From Cruorifilaria tuberocauda (lineage: Eukaryota > Nematoda > Chromadorea > Rhabditida > Onchocercidae): DNA of 64,000 nucleotides. Below, piece after piece: positions 1 through 14,427 of the stretch (position 1 is its first letter; each line of letters starts with the position of its first letter). The translations under genes and the position numbers were made by a program. The stretch lies in contig JABVXU010000009.1 of NCBI GenBank assembly GCA_013365365.1, forward strand, positions 62,001 through 126,000, in the 5' to 3' direction. The notes under the pieces were generated by a model. It saw nothing but the letters and a program-made list of their open reading frames with translations, had not been told where the DNA came from and ran no database searches.

Positions 1-41
1 GGTGCCCCAATTTGCTGATATACTTTTAAGACCCTAGTTGA

Positions 42-2222
<2,181 letters not shown>

Positions 2223-5200
2223 AATATTGTTGTCACTCGTTATTCCATCAATTTTTCCTCTTTGATCATTTTGAAAAAGTTGTATAAGGTTTAAAGTATA
2301 TTACCGTTAACTAACTGAAGTATATTTTTGTTTTTTCATTCATTCCTCAATTAATGAAGTTTTTTTATTCAAAAAACATATGTGAAATGAGGTACCCCGA
2401 AACCGTATTTTGTTTATATAAGTGGGTAATGATAACAATATTCATATTAATATATATTTTGGATATTGAATCTTACAACTCTATTGCAGTTATGTTTTTT
2501 CATCTGACTTTCGTTCATTCTCTGGCGTGATCTATTGTTTGTATTGTATAGTTTTAATGTAGATTTGCTCTAATTTCTCATGTTTGCAGATTTTGTTTTT
2601 GCCCTCTACGAAAAATTGTTGTTTTATTCAATCGTTTTATCAAAATTCGCCATGTCAAACTGGCACATTTTGTTTTTAAATGAATAAATATTATCGTATT
2701 ATTTATTTTTTAATATAATTTTCTGAAAAATGTCAATTGCTGTCTGATAAAGAATGACATATTGCATAAGAAATGGCGATGATCTAAACTGCATTTTACA
2801 TCTTATTATGGTTTTAAATACGATAAGATTTTTTTAGTTTCCTTGACTTAAAAACGTTGGTCCGAAATAACAATTTGCATTTCCGGTAGTAAATTCCGAA
2901 ATGACTCAATGCATTTCATTTTCACTTTTTTTCCACATTTCAAAAATAATCAAATATCTTTTTCAAATTTCGTAATTTGTTAGGTTTTACGTAAAATCAG
3001 TAGAACGGAAACTAGTATGAGGAAATTGCAAATATTGACTGAATTTTTCGTCCGTATTTCGCATAAATTTTTATTGTTGCGAGGAGCTGATCACTAAATT
3101 AAACTAGCAAGCGTTGTTTTATAAGTTTCGAATGCTAGCCCCAGAATTCATGATTTTATAAATCTGTTGTAATAAAAGCTTAAGGTAATTTACCTTACTG
3201 GACTTTTGACTTAAGGTATCGCACAAAAGAATCAAGAAAATACTTCGTATCTATATTTGCATAACTTTTACCATAATTTTTATCAGAGTAACCGTGTAGA
3301 TTATACGTGAAGGTATTTTAAATCGATCCATACCATACTAGTTTTCATTTTAACTGTTTACTGGTTTGATTTAAGAAAGTCATTATCATTAATTTATTAA
3401 ATATTTCTGATAACGAATATTACGCAAAAATGAGTCTGTATTGAATTTAATAGAAAAATTCAAATTTAAATAACTCTGGAAAATTTGATTTTTGACTTCC
3501 AATTTGGAAATTGATAGATATGCTTTATTGTTGAAATATAAAAATTTTTACGGAATTAATAGATATGCTTCTGCCATTTTAAGAAAACAAACCAAATCTT
3601 TAAATGCTGTTTAAAAAGTTATCTGCAATATTTTTTTAGGAAGCATACCTATCAATTTATCTGTTTATTATGGTCATAACTACTTATTATAATGAATTAT
3701 CAAGATCACTTATTCTTTGATTTCGAAGATTTTCTTATTGGAATAACATTGTAAATGAATTAATGAATCATTTCCCAAATTATCACATAAGGAACGCTAC
3801 CTAAAGAGTATCGCCTCGATTTTCTCAGTTTCACATATACACATGTGAAAACGTTCATGTATTATATCATCATAAATTTCTTATTGATAAATATTTCACT
3901 CTAATTTCATCTTTCTGGTTCAATAATTTTTTATTCTTTCTGAACAAAATACTATTTCTGATTACTCGCTTTGCTATTTTGCGTTCAGATATCACTTAAG
4001 AGGCTAACAAAACGTTTTCGGATAATCCATTAATGTAAAACAAACAGATAAAGTGAACGCTGCTCTGAAAAATTCAGTTCTTTTAAACTATTAGTTGGCA
4101 ATTAACATTGCGCAGTTTTTGCTTCTTCATGTAGCGGTATATATAGAAGCAAAAAAATCAGAAAATAGGAAAAAATTATCTTTCAACTTCAAACCACAAA
4201 TTAATCGACTAAAAATGATTAAAAAATGATAATTTCATTTGACTTCTATGAATTAGCGTCTAATCGTACATTTCCTGAATTTTCTTCAATCAGCTTCCAA
4301 GGAACTTTTGGAAATATAAACTGAGAAATTTTCAGTCAAGATCAAACAAGCTAGTAATTTTGATATGAAATACGAATTAGAGTAATCGGATGAAATGGAT
4401 AAAATTGAATGTTTCACTCTTTCTTTCACTGCCTGAACTTTGAAATTTAAAATACGTGAAAGATAGATGATTGATCAACAATAACAAAAAAAAGATCTGT
4501 CTTTCGTCATATGTATTTAAACGATCTTTCATTTCCCGTAATTAGATGAATATGCAATGGAAGATTTTGTATTAAAAACGATTTTTACTGATCTCCGCTG
4601 TACACTTGACATTATCCTCCACGTCATCATTTTGTCATTTTCCGTCCTTCGTTTTTTTGATTTACCGATAATTTAAAAAAATTTTTCAAGAACACATATT
4701 GGAACATTTGGTATCAGCTGTTTTGTGTGTGTGGGAGTGTGCAGTTCAGTTAATAGAATTTTTTAAAATTCGAATCCGGTTTCCGAAGACATTGTTGTTG
4801 AAAGCGGCACAGTATTCAACCATATTAGTCTTCCGTGGTCCCATATTGTATTCCAACAAGGAATGATGACAGGAGAAGGTGGTGGAGAAAAAAATGTAAA
4901 GAAAAAATGACAATGATAATGACGTCATCATATTTCATTTCTTCCTATTGTTGATCAAAATGAGTGATATGAAAAAATGATATGAACTGATAAGGAGACT
5001 GACTGTCGGATGTTAGAGCTGTTTTTGCATCCATACCCAAAATTTTATGTGCCCTGCTCATCTCGGAAAGGAAAACAAGAAACCATTGCAAGCTTGCCCA
5101 AGTTAAGCCTTACAAATGAGTTTCGATGTATTTAAAGACGACTTGAAATAAATACTTTCAATTTAGAAAAGAGGGCATATGGATTTTGATCGTAGATTAC

Positions 5201-6969
5201 AAAATGCACTTATCCTAGCATCACTTATTATCTATTATCATTCTTATATCGAAGGAAAGAATTTCAGATCACATGCCGAAAAGAATAGCATTTAAGATTA
5301 ATTGAAAGCATAGTTGGCTTCTAATTTAATGGGAAAAAAAAACCAAAGCTTTTCATTGCACCATAAGTCATTTCGAGCGTGAAAATTTGGAGGCAAAGGA
5401 ACATTTCTGGTTTTTGTAGCGGAAAATAAAGATTTCAAGAAAAATCTTCTCCTTTTTAGATATTCTTTCTACTTTTGCTAATGCTATTTTTCCTTTGGTA
5501 GCTTTGGTAAGCTTCACTTCCCTATCACGTTATTTTTTCGCACTGCTATATCGATCACTTCCATAGCGATTTAAATTCTTTCAGTTGTGAAACTATGTTG
5601 GGTAAATTGAAACAGATGAAGAAAGAATAGCAGACAAAGTGAAAATAAATGAGAACTTCCCACGTGACCCACATTTTGACGTCAACATTTCAAAAATTGT
5701 TTAAACTGAAATCCGAAATTAAAATTTTTTCCACTGTCCGATGATTCTTGCGTAGCAAAATGCAATGCTTTTCATTCTATTTGTGGAATTCTCTCACGAA
5801 TAAATGAAATTGGAAAACATATGTAAAGCTTTACTCGAGTACTGTGATAGCAATTAGTTACCATTCTAATTATTGTTTTTGTGAGACTAATTTTTTCCTT
5901 CACATTGGTTAAATTGAATCTATCAAAGAAAGTATTTGAAAAAGTTGAGTACGTTGATGATAAAATTAATATTTATTGATGAAATTCTACATTTGTAAGA
6001 GCTGCGAGAAATTTCTGTTTACAGAAAAGTTTTATACATTCAATGAAAGAAGCCAAAGAATTTTAAAGAGTCGGAATTCTTCTTAAGCAAAATCCGGACG
6101 CACAAATAGTTGATCGAAACTAATTATTTTTCGTAGGGTGATTAGATCAGTTCTTGGGAAGTGAGATATTATTTGGAAACGAAATTTAAAGCAAAGAGAT
6201 TTCTGATTCTAAGATCTTTCGAAATGCTACTGTGTGATGATATTTTGATTGTTACCTGATAAATTTGAACTGCGACAGGAAATGAAATGATGACGTAAGG
6301 AGGTGTTTCGAAATTTCTGCCCTTTAGGAGTGGCATATGCTGCTCATTGGAAATTTATATTACTTTCCAATTTAAAATTTGCAGCTTGCAAAGGAATTTT
6401 TCTCCGAAGTGTTCCACCGTAGGCATTAATTGCGCTTGCTGGACGACGTCCACTTCATCACTTTCTTATCAGACTGTAATGCGCTTAATCCGCTTCAGTG
6501 ATTCCCTCCCTATCACCTTTACGCTACTTCTTTAAATGACCACTCCTCTTTATCCCTTACGCTGCTTCTATAAATGACCACTCCTCCTCATCTTTTCCGC
6601 TTCTATGAATAGTCCCTCCTCTCCTCTTCATCACAAAATCTCCTTCCGTATCTATAAGTGACCATTCCTCTTCATCTCGACACCCTTCTGTCCTTCGTTA
6701 CAACACCCATATCTGTTTCTCTTTTCTTCAGTACTAACTTTTCAACTTTCAGATTATAGTAGCTCTCGTGCGCTTCTTTCCTAATTTTATTGTAAGCTTC
6801 AAAACTATGTCAGATGAATGCCATAACAGCAGCTTTGATGGATTATAATATTCATGCAATTCCACCTCTGCAGAATAATCCTTCCAGAGCAGGACAATTT
6901 GCATTTGATTAATTAAAATCCTTCGACAAATTGAAACTCAGCATTTAAAAAACAAACATTAGTAATCCA
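2223..6969. other. Long AT-rich intergenic region
   Basis: After the DHX15 stop the sequence is AT-rich with only short, unconvincing reading frames on either strand. Poly(A)-signal-like AATAAA is present near 2684. The only internal structure noticed is a pyrimidine-rich degenerate tandem repeat near 6516-6675. No gene is supported. Confidence 0.6.
6516..6675. repeat. Degenerate tandem repeat, about 37-43 bp unit, four copies
   Basis: Four successive units share a core like CGCTGCTTCTATAAATGACC followed by CTCCTCTTCATC. They start near 6516, 6556, 6593 and 6633. The first two are close to each other; the third and fourth are more diverged. The block is pyrimidine-rich on the plus strand, unlike the flanking AT-rich DNA, and lies about 300 bp upstream of the SH2 gene start. 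Confidence 0.6.
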
Positions 6970-9225
6970 ATGAGGAATTTACTGGGACGACCACTTTTCA
7001 AATTCTTCCGTTCGTCCACGGTGATCACTGCGCCGCCGTCCTCATCCTCATCCACCGAGTATCATCAGTTAAAAGAGGAAGAAGATGATAGACGACAGAG
7101 CAGTAGTCGGAATACTTCTGATCCCATATGCATACCTAAAATCAGGTATTTCTCAGTTATTCACATACTTTTTCATTTTCTAGGTTAAACCTATCTCTCC
7201 TATCGTTACGCTTCCTGGGTTTCAGGAAAGAAAGCAGCTCAAGTGATAACGCTCTCTGTGATCGTGAATACATGTTGATAGATATTAATCAAAGGTTATG
7301 TAAGGTACTGTTTAACTTTATTTTAATTATCATATCTAACAAGTCCCTCTTTTTTCTGAATTATAGCATGGACGCTTATAATGTTTCTTTGTTTTAGAGC
7401 GCTGATATCGAAAAGCTACATGATGCAAATATGGATCAGCTGGATCGAGTGCCGGTTGATTTTTCCGCCCCGTCAGGTCCAACAATTATAACTGATCCGG
7501 ATGAAGTTGAGTGAGTTTATCAATGTGAAAATAATTAGGTTAGGAATACCGTTTTTACGTCAGCATTATATTGTTCAGACAGTTCAGACGCAAAAAAACT
7601 TATGCAAATAGGAAATTGAAGTAACCATTACACAATGACATGAACAGTCAAGTGACAAGGAAGATGCGCATAATGTGAGAAGCACACGTAGGTTGAGAGC
7701 GATTCCGGTAATTGATCACAGATCAGTAGATTCATATGAACCCGTTCGCGTTCAATGTCTAACGTAAGACATTTAACACTAATATTTTACTGCTTAAGAG
7801 AGATACTGATGTGCGGTGAATCTCGAGCCATTTACGAGGATCATTCCAAAATTTACGGTCTAGCATCGTACTCAATGTATCGTGCCGAGCGTTGGTTTCA
7901 TCACAATGCTGATAAGAATAAAGTGGAACGAATGTTGTTAAGAACTGGAGAAGAGGATGGGTAAGCAATTACGTATTTGCTTGCTTTTCCTTTGCCCTCT
8001 TTGCCCCCTTGAACAGCTGTTAAGCTGATTGTTTTTTAGAAAGCTTGCATTCTGAATGGTCACTTATTTTATTTAGGATATAAGGAGGGAAATGGAAAAT
8101 GAAAACTGTATGGAACACTTTGGTCTTAAATAATTGATTATGGACAGGGAATTTTAAGTTATTTAAAATATCGCGAAATAATCTGAGAATTTACATGCTT
8201 AACAAAAGACTAATTTTACTAATGGATGATAAAACAAATGAACATTGAAGAGAAACAGAAAGTATTCCTATCTTTTCCCTTTTATATTATCGAACTTTTT
8301 TCCCACGATAATTGATTGTTGAAAAAAATTTTAAACTTCTCTTGGTAATGTTATGCTTCAGAATTATGAGGAAATACAGTGAGAATTTCACCTTTAATTT
8401 TAGCTCATTTTTGGTACGAGTTAATGAGCGAAACTGTCTGATACTTACAGTGTGCCACCATCAGAAGATTTACAACATTTGCATCAATGTTGTAAGTGCT
8501 TCATTATTTTAAGAAAATTACTATCAAAAAGGCTTGCTATCTATCTTTAATGATTGAGAATTTCAATTAGATAACATAATTTCAGTTTTTTACTTTTTAA
8601 GGAATTTTTTATTTGTTTTTAGGCGATATGTAGTTAGAATGATAGAATTTACGCAGTACTAGTGATAAGATGATAAGTGATAAAGTGATGTGCAGATAAA
8701 TATAGTTTTCTGCAGAAAGTTGAAGGACATAAAACAACATTTTTCATTGAAACACAACATCAGTTTTCCAATCTGATAGATCTGATTAAATATTACGCCG
8801 GGCATCAAGGATTATTACTACCATGTAAACTCACTCGAGGAGTGGCGCTTCGATGGCCCAATTCCATAAAGTAAGTTCCTCGCACTTTATGCCATAAGAT
8901 TAAAAAATAAAGAATCGATGCATTTATCAGAGATATCCTAAGTAAAATACTGATATGTAAGGTTTCCATAAACCGGTTTTATTACAAAGATTAAAAGGAG
9001 AAGAAATGAACCTAATGACCGCTATGTATGTAATTTCAGAATGAGAAACTTTTTGTCCTTTAATATCTCTCATATAACTTCTAAGTATTCTAATTGTCAT
9101 ACAATCAATCTGTCTATAGGATTGTTGGAAATCTTGAAATTGTTTTTCACACTACTGATTACTGTTCATTCCATAATTACAGGAAAGGTATAACGAACCG
9201 GTTGTATATTGAGGAAGATTATTAA
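6970..9225 (+). CDS. SH2 domain-containing protein
   Basis: Predicted protein of about 309 residues from nine exons: 6970-7145, 7226-7304, 7398-7510, 7579-7620, 7692-7763, 7799-7960, 8404-8491, 8716-8870 and 9183-9225. All phases agree. The N-terminal half is low complexity, rich in Ser, Glu and Asp, and likely disordered. From about residue 189 it becomes an SH2 domain: RAERWFHH start, then SFLVRVNERNCLILTV with the phosphotyrosine-binding Arg of FLVR kept (near residue 220), and FSNLIDLIKYYAGHQGLLLP as the C-terminal helix. Only a short basic tail follows. No kinase or SH3 domain is seen, so it is most likely a cytoplasmic adaptor that binds phosphotyrosine partners. The exact family is not recognised. 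Exons 4 and 5 rest on frame and splice consensus only. Confidence 0.8.
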
Positions 9226-12200
9226 TTCACGAAAGTGGAAAGTATTGTATAAGGAATACAGTTGTCAGATGTCCATAAATTTCTGAAAACATAAACGTAC
9301 CTTTTGATAAAATAAAAAAGTGGAAAATTGATATTCTTTTATATTAAGCATTTGTTTTAGCAAAGGGATGAAAAGATATCAAAAAGAGGCGGTCAATATA
9401 TCATAAAGAATTTATGAAGCTATCATAAAAACCAAAATTTTTCAAAAAATTTAAAACGTCAAGTATATTTAGAAATTATATTAAACCTGCATCACAATGA
9501 GAGACCATACCATTACTATTTATAAATAAAGTCTTTTTCCTATTTGTCAGGTAAGTAAAAGTCCGAATTGTTCACATGGAAAAATTTTATTTTTTAATTC
9601 TCTAAAAAAATTAAAAAATTTTTTTTGAAAATATTCTGTCAGAAACTTTTAAAAAGTTCAAAAAAGTAGATTTTAACTGATCTAAGTGACTTATACTGTT
9701 TCATGTCAACTTAACATTAGAAATTAATATTATTCAATTTCATTTATCAGATTGTAAAAAAATTTTTTGATAATCTTGCAAATTATTAAATCGATTACTG
9801 TGGAAGATCGTAGTCAAGGAACATCAAAACCGTGGATTTGTTTAATTCAGTAGATAATGCCTACAATGATTTGATAGCTTTTTTGCTTCATTGAAATTTC
9901 TAGTGGTCAATCTTTTATATATTTATTAAGTAAAACTTAGTTCTGCTAAAATAATATCAAAATTAAGTCCATCAGTACAAGTTTCTCGCTAACTTGCATG
10001 AGAATTTATGCCAGAATTGTTTTCGCGTTTATTGGAAATATGGAAGGATATGATTGTCCTTCCATATGTTGTTTGTGAAATGAATAATGATTGGATGATC
10101 ATTTTTGTGTTTAAACAAATGAAGTTTTAAACAAAAACGGAGTGAAAAAGAGAAGATGGAAATGAAAATGGAGACTGGAAGGCGGACACTACTGATATTA
10201 TGGACTTAACAAACTAACAATAGAACATCGTTCTATATCAGGTTAATGAAAGAAGGAATTAATGGGAATGTCGCGATGCAATTTATCTACCCAAAATAAA
10301 GCCCCGCAATGGAGAATGGGAATTGTGGTGTGATAAGAAGTTACAAAAAATCCCTCTATCAGACCTAATTCTAGGTCTGCTTCAATGTTTGCTGTATGAA
10401 GCATCTCGTTCCACAAATTTTCTCATAGCAGCCTCTGCTACAAGCATTCAGTAAATTTCTCTGCTGTCGATCCCTTCTCACTAAAATTTAATTATCTAAC
10501 CGATAATTATCCAGTCGATCTTTTTGATCTTGAAATTTAATGATTGAACGCTGATAAAATGTAGTTATGGTATCAGTAAGATTTGCTGCGAATTGGTAAC
10601 ATCGGTGAAAGCATTTGGTTGGTGACTGAAATGGCCACCATCACGGACTTTCCACCATCATTTACCTAACGACCATTGTCATTTTTTACTGAACTACAGA
10701 GGATTGAATTGGAATTGATTTTTCGAAGATTATTACACCACCATTTTTCGGCGAAAGTTGTGATAGCATTTGTTTTAACAAAGTGAAATGTACCTTATAA
10801 AGTTCTGCCGAAAGATCTCATATGGCAAAATGGATGTGGAAAAATATACGATAGAGAAATGCTGAAATTTAGCCAATATAATTTATATTTGCAAAATAAA
10901 AAACTATTTTAACACCAAACAAATTGTGGAAAGTTATTTTTAAATTTTTATTCTTTTTTGTATTTTGCAATTTCCTAATCACTGAAAAAATGAAGTGTAC
11001 CTGAATTTCATGAATCACTCAAAAAAAGAGTTTTTTTACAGCGCAACAGTGGTAGAGTGACATATGTTTAATTAGAAAATTTTGTTTTTGAGTTTTTTTT
11101 CTAATTTATATTTCATTGCTCATTATTGAACTAGAATCCATGGAAAATTCAAAACACAGAGGCCTTAATTGTTCTATGCATTGGTAAGTTTTCAAGTTAC
11201 AACCAATATTATCTATTCAAATGAAGCTCCCAAATGACTCATATTCTTTTTGGAATACATTACGAACGAATAATGATAAATGATTATCAAAAAGCTTTTT
11301 ACAAAATTAATTTGCAAAATGTCAGGTATGCAACTCATGCAAGGAAATTGGGATTATTTTCAATAGCGCAGAGCGAGAGGGAGAGAGTTCTTTGTTTATT
11401 ACATTGTTACTTTCAATTTTTTTTTGCTATTACCTATTTGCTATAAATGCGCTTATAATGCTTCGCATTCGTCGTATAAATTTGTTAATATTTGACGTTA
11501 AACTTTACCAAGACAGTAAAAAAGTTGTTCCGAGAAACTCGCTCATTTAAATTTAACACAATCAAATCTTTGATTTTTATCTGATCAAAATTTCAACCAG
11601 GAAAAAATTGTATAATTTTGTTTGTATAAACTGAATCAAGCTTTCGATTTCTATTTATAGTCTGCGGATTCGTTCCGGCATCTTATCTATCCTTTATTTT
11701 AGGGCTTTCTAAATTCTGACGACATTAATCTTGGATGGACGAGAATGTAAAAAGTATCATTCATTTTGAATTTATTTATTGGAGAATATTAGTAAAAGAA
11801 AGGCATCAATAAAACAATCAATCTCAAGAAATATCTCAATCTTGTTTTTATTCTCAACGGCAATGATCGAGTGACCCGTAATGGTGCCTTGCGAAGCACT
11901 TTTTGGTGATAACGATGATGATGATAGGTTATCCAGAAAAAGATTATTTTGCTAATTTTACCCTGCCACTGATCTGCTAACGCAGTTAACGACATTATGG
12001 CAGTTGCAGCGGTATCATTGCTATAATGCTTTTTGTAAAAGTTTCAGTTATCTAATTAAGTCCAGTAAATGATCGAAGAGTTCGGTTGAATTAATAATTG
12101 GCGATTGAACAGTTAAAGTTTAGTAAGAAGAAATCAATAAATGAAAAAAATTGAATGTTTGTAAAAGAGATTTTTGTTCAAACTGATATGAAAAATTTAG

Positions 12201-13105
12201 ATAAGACATACTTATAGGGCAAACATGGAGACAAGTTTAGAATCAGGTTGATAGGCAAAAAATTTCTTATAGCTTCCAGTCAAAGCGCCATTCCTTGTAC
12301 GTGTACCATTAGCTTTTGGTATCATTTCGGCATAGAAAAACATAAGCGAGGAAAAAATTACTCCTAGAACCAACTTTTCGTATATTGTGATATTTAATCT
12401 TTCATACAGTCATACCAACCTTATAATTTTAAATACATAATTTTGAAAAATTGATGAAACAGGATGGTCATGAAATGGTTCAAAGTCACTGCTAACTGTA
12501 TCATCGTTCTCTACCAACGACTTTTCAATTTGAAACGAAATATTGCTATTGTAAGCAAATATGTATAAGAAGCGTAGTGATCACTGAATATGAATAACAA
12601 AATACTCATGTACACAAGTATGTTATAATTGATAGCATTTTCAATTGTTTGGGAAAACATTCAGGTTTTTTTAGTTATTGAATGCTCTTGTATTCGGATG
12701 TAACTCTCTAAAACGCTTCCCACGCGTATCAGAGAGCTTTTCACATTCATCGTCCACCAGCATTCAATGAAATTAAATGAAATGTCCCATGCACTTTTCA
12801 TTGCAGCTGAAGGGAACAAATGGGCATTCAATTACTTTAGCTAATAAAATACAGCTCTCGTTTAAGGGATTTTCTCATTTATCGATTTCTACACTTATTA
12901 TCGAATTTTAATTATTTGATAACTGAAATGAAAGAATGTTCAGAGGCACAAAGCCTTATCTTTCATAAAATTTTCTATGAAAATAATTGATGCAATTTTG
13001 ATATCACTACATGCATATATTGATAATCAAATGATTTTCAAAGATTTTGAAAGAAAGCGGTATTTTATAAAGGCTTGAAGTCAATAGAAAGCCATACAAT
13101 TATCA
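9226..13105. other. AT-rich intergenic region
   Basis: No reading frame here looks coding. Two short perfect inverted repeats were noticed, at 10038-10067 and 10360-10379. Both lie between the SH2 gene and the convergent HAD phosphatase gene. Confidence 0.6.
10038..10067. repeat. Short inverted repeat (11-bp stem, 8-nt loop)
   Basis: ATATGGAAGGA at 10038-10048 is the exact reverse complement of TCCTTCCATAT at 10057-10067, with loop TATGATTG. It is isolated in intergenic DNA with no adjoining gene end. A chance palindrome is possible. Confidence 0.5.
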
Positions 13106-14427
13106 TTAGAGATCGTCGAAGGCCGGTAGGCCTACTGATTCTGGCCTGAAATCTTCCAAACTTCTTAGCACTTCAACCATTTGCCCCCTCCCTTCATCAG
13201 GTACCTTTGTATACCTTAAATCAGGTACCATAATAACATTCATGCCAGCACGAATAGCTGCCAAAACACCATTTGGAGCATCTTCGAAAACCAGGACATT
13301 ACTGGGAGCTGCTGGTGGATTCGGGAATCTTTTCATTGTTACAAGATATGCTTCCGGTGATGGTTTACCTTCTTTTATTTCTGGATCGCTACTACATTTT
13401 ACCTAGAATTTGAATAACTATAAGTACTTATGCACTTCAAACTTCGATTTGATATTTCTGGGAAGATTTTGATTATGCATCTATCTTAACAAGGACGATA
13501 ATTTTACATGTATTTACAACATATGCTATATAAATATTATGGTTAAATCATCTATAAAGTATTTTGCTCTTATAGATGCCAAAAAATGCATATTAAAAGA
13601 AATTTTAATGTTAAAAATAAAAGCTGGAGAGAGAATCCTTATTCTGCTTCTTTTTCTGTAAAATTGGAAACAACGATTATACCGTAGAAGAGCAAAAACT
13701 TTCAAAATCAATGATTTTAGTTGAAAAATCTTAAAAAAAATTATTTCTGTGCTACAATCAGCGTTGAACTTTTGATTAGCAAGAAATTAAACGATTCTAG
13801 AATATTGAAGATTTTTGTCGAAAAATTGAAAAAGTATATTGAACATAATACACCTGCACAGGTATCAAATCGATAAGATCTCTATGATTCATTGTTTTAC
13901 ATTTGAATGAATAATTGCTAGATCCAGAACATATTGCCATAGGTATATCGTGATTATGAAAATGTTGCACAAGTCGTAACGCTCCAGGCATCTTCGGACA
14001 GTGCGGCAACTTTTTGAGAAGTACTGGTTGGTAAAAATGATCATACTCCCTAACACTAACTTTGTCTGATAAGCCAACCTTTAAAATTTTAAATAAGAAA
14101 AAGATTGAATAATTACACAGTAATATAAATGAATAATTTGTTGTATTTGATCATATTCAATTACAACAAAAATTAAACTTTAAAACAAGGACATTTTTAA
14201 TTTCAAATTTATTTAAAATTTAATTTATTAACCTTATCGAGTAGTATTTTAATGGCAGCTTCATGCTTCATACCCATTGTAAACGATTTTAAATCAAGCG
14301 TAAATTTCTTCCCATAATGCTCCATAGCAAATGTATGAGTTTCAGTATAACTTGGTTCTGTATCAATGAGTAATCCATCCAAATCAAATATCACATGAGT
14401 AATTTCTAACACTTTCTTTCCAGGCAT
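13106..14427 (-). CDS. HAD-family phosphatase, pseudouridine-5'-phosphatase (PUDP/HDHD1) type
   Basis: Three exons on the minus strand: 14233-14427, 13854-14078 and 13106-13402, all joined in phase 0, giving 238 residues. HAD motif I is VIFDLDGLLIDTE near residue 13, with the nucleophile and acid/base Asp pair both kept. Motif II is ICSGSS, the motif III Lys is in EIKEGKPSPEAYL, and motif IV is LVFEDAPNGVLAAIRAGM. The C-terminal LEDFRPESVGLP matches the vertebrate PUDP end closely. The start was set at the ATG at 14427. A longer frame upstream would need a TTG start. The family dephosphorylates small sugar phosphates, in PUDP pseudouridine 5'-monophosphate. Substrate specificity is inferred from similarity only; other HAD phosphatases of this clade are possible. 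Confidence 0.9.
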
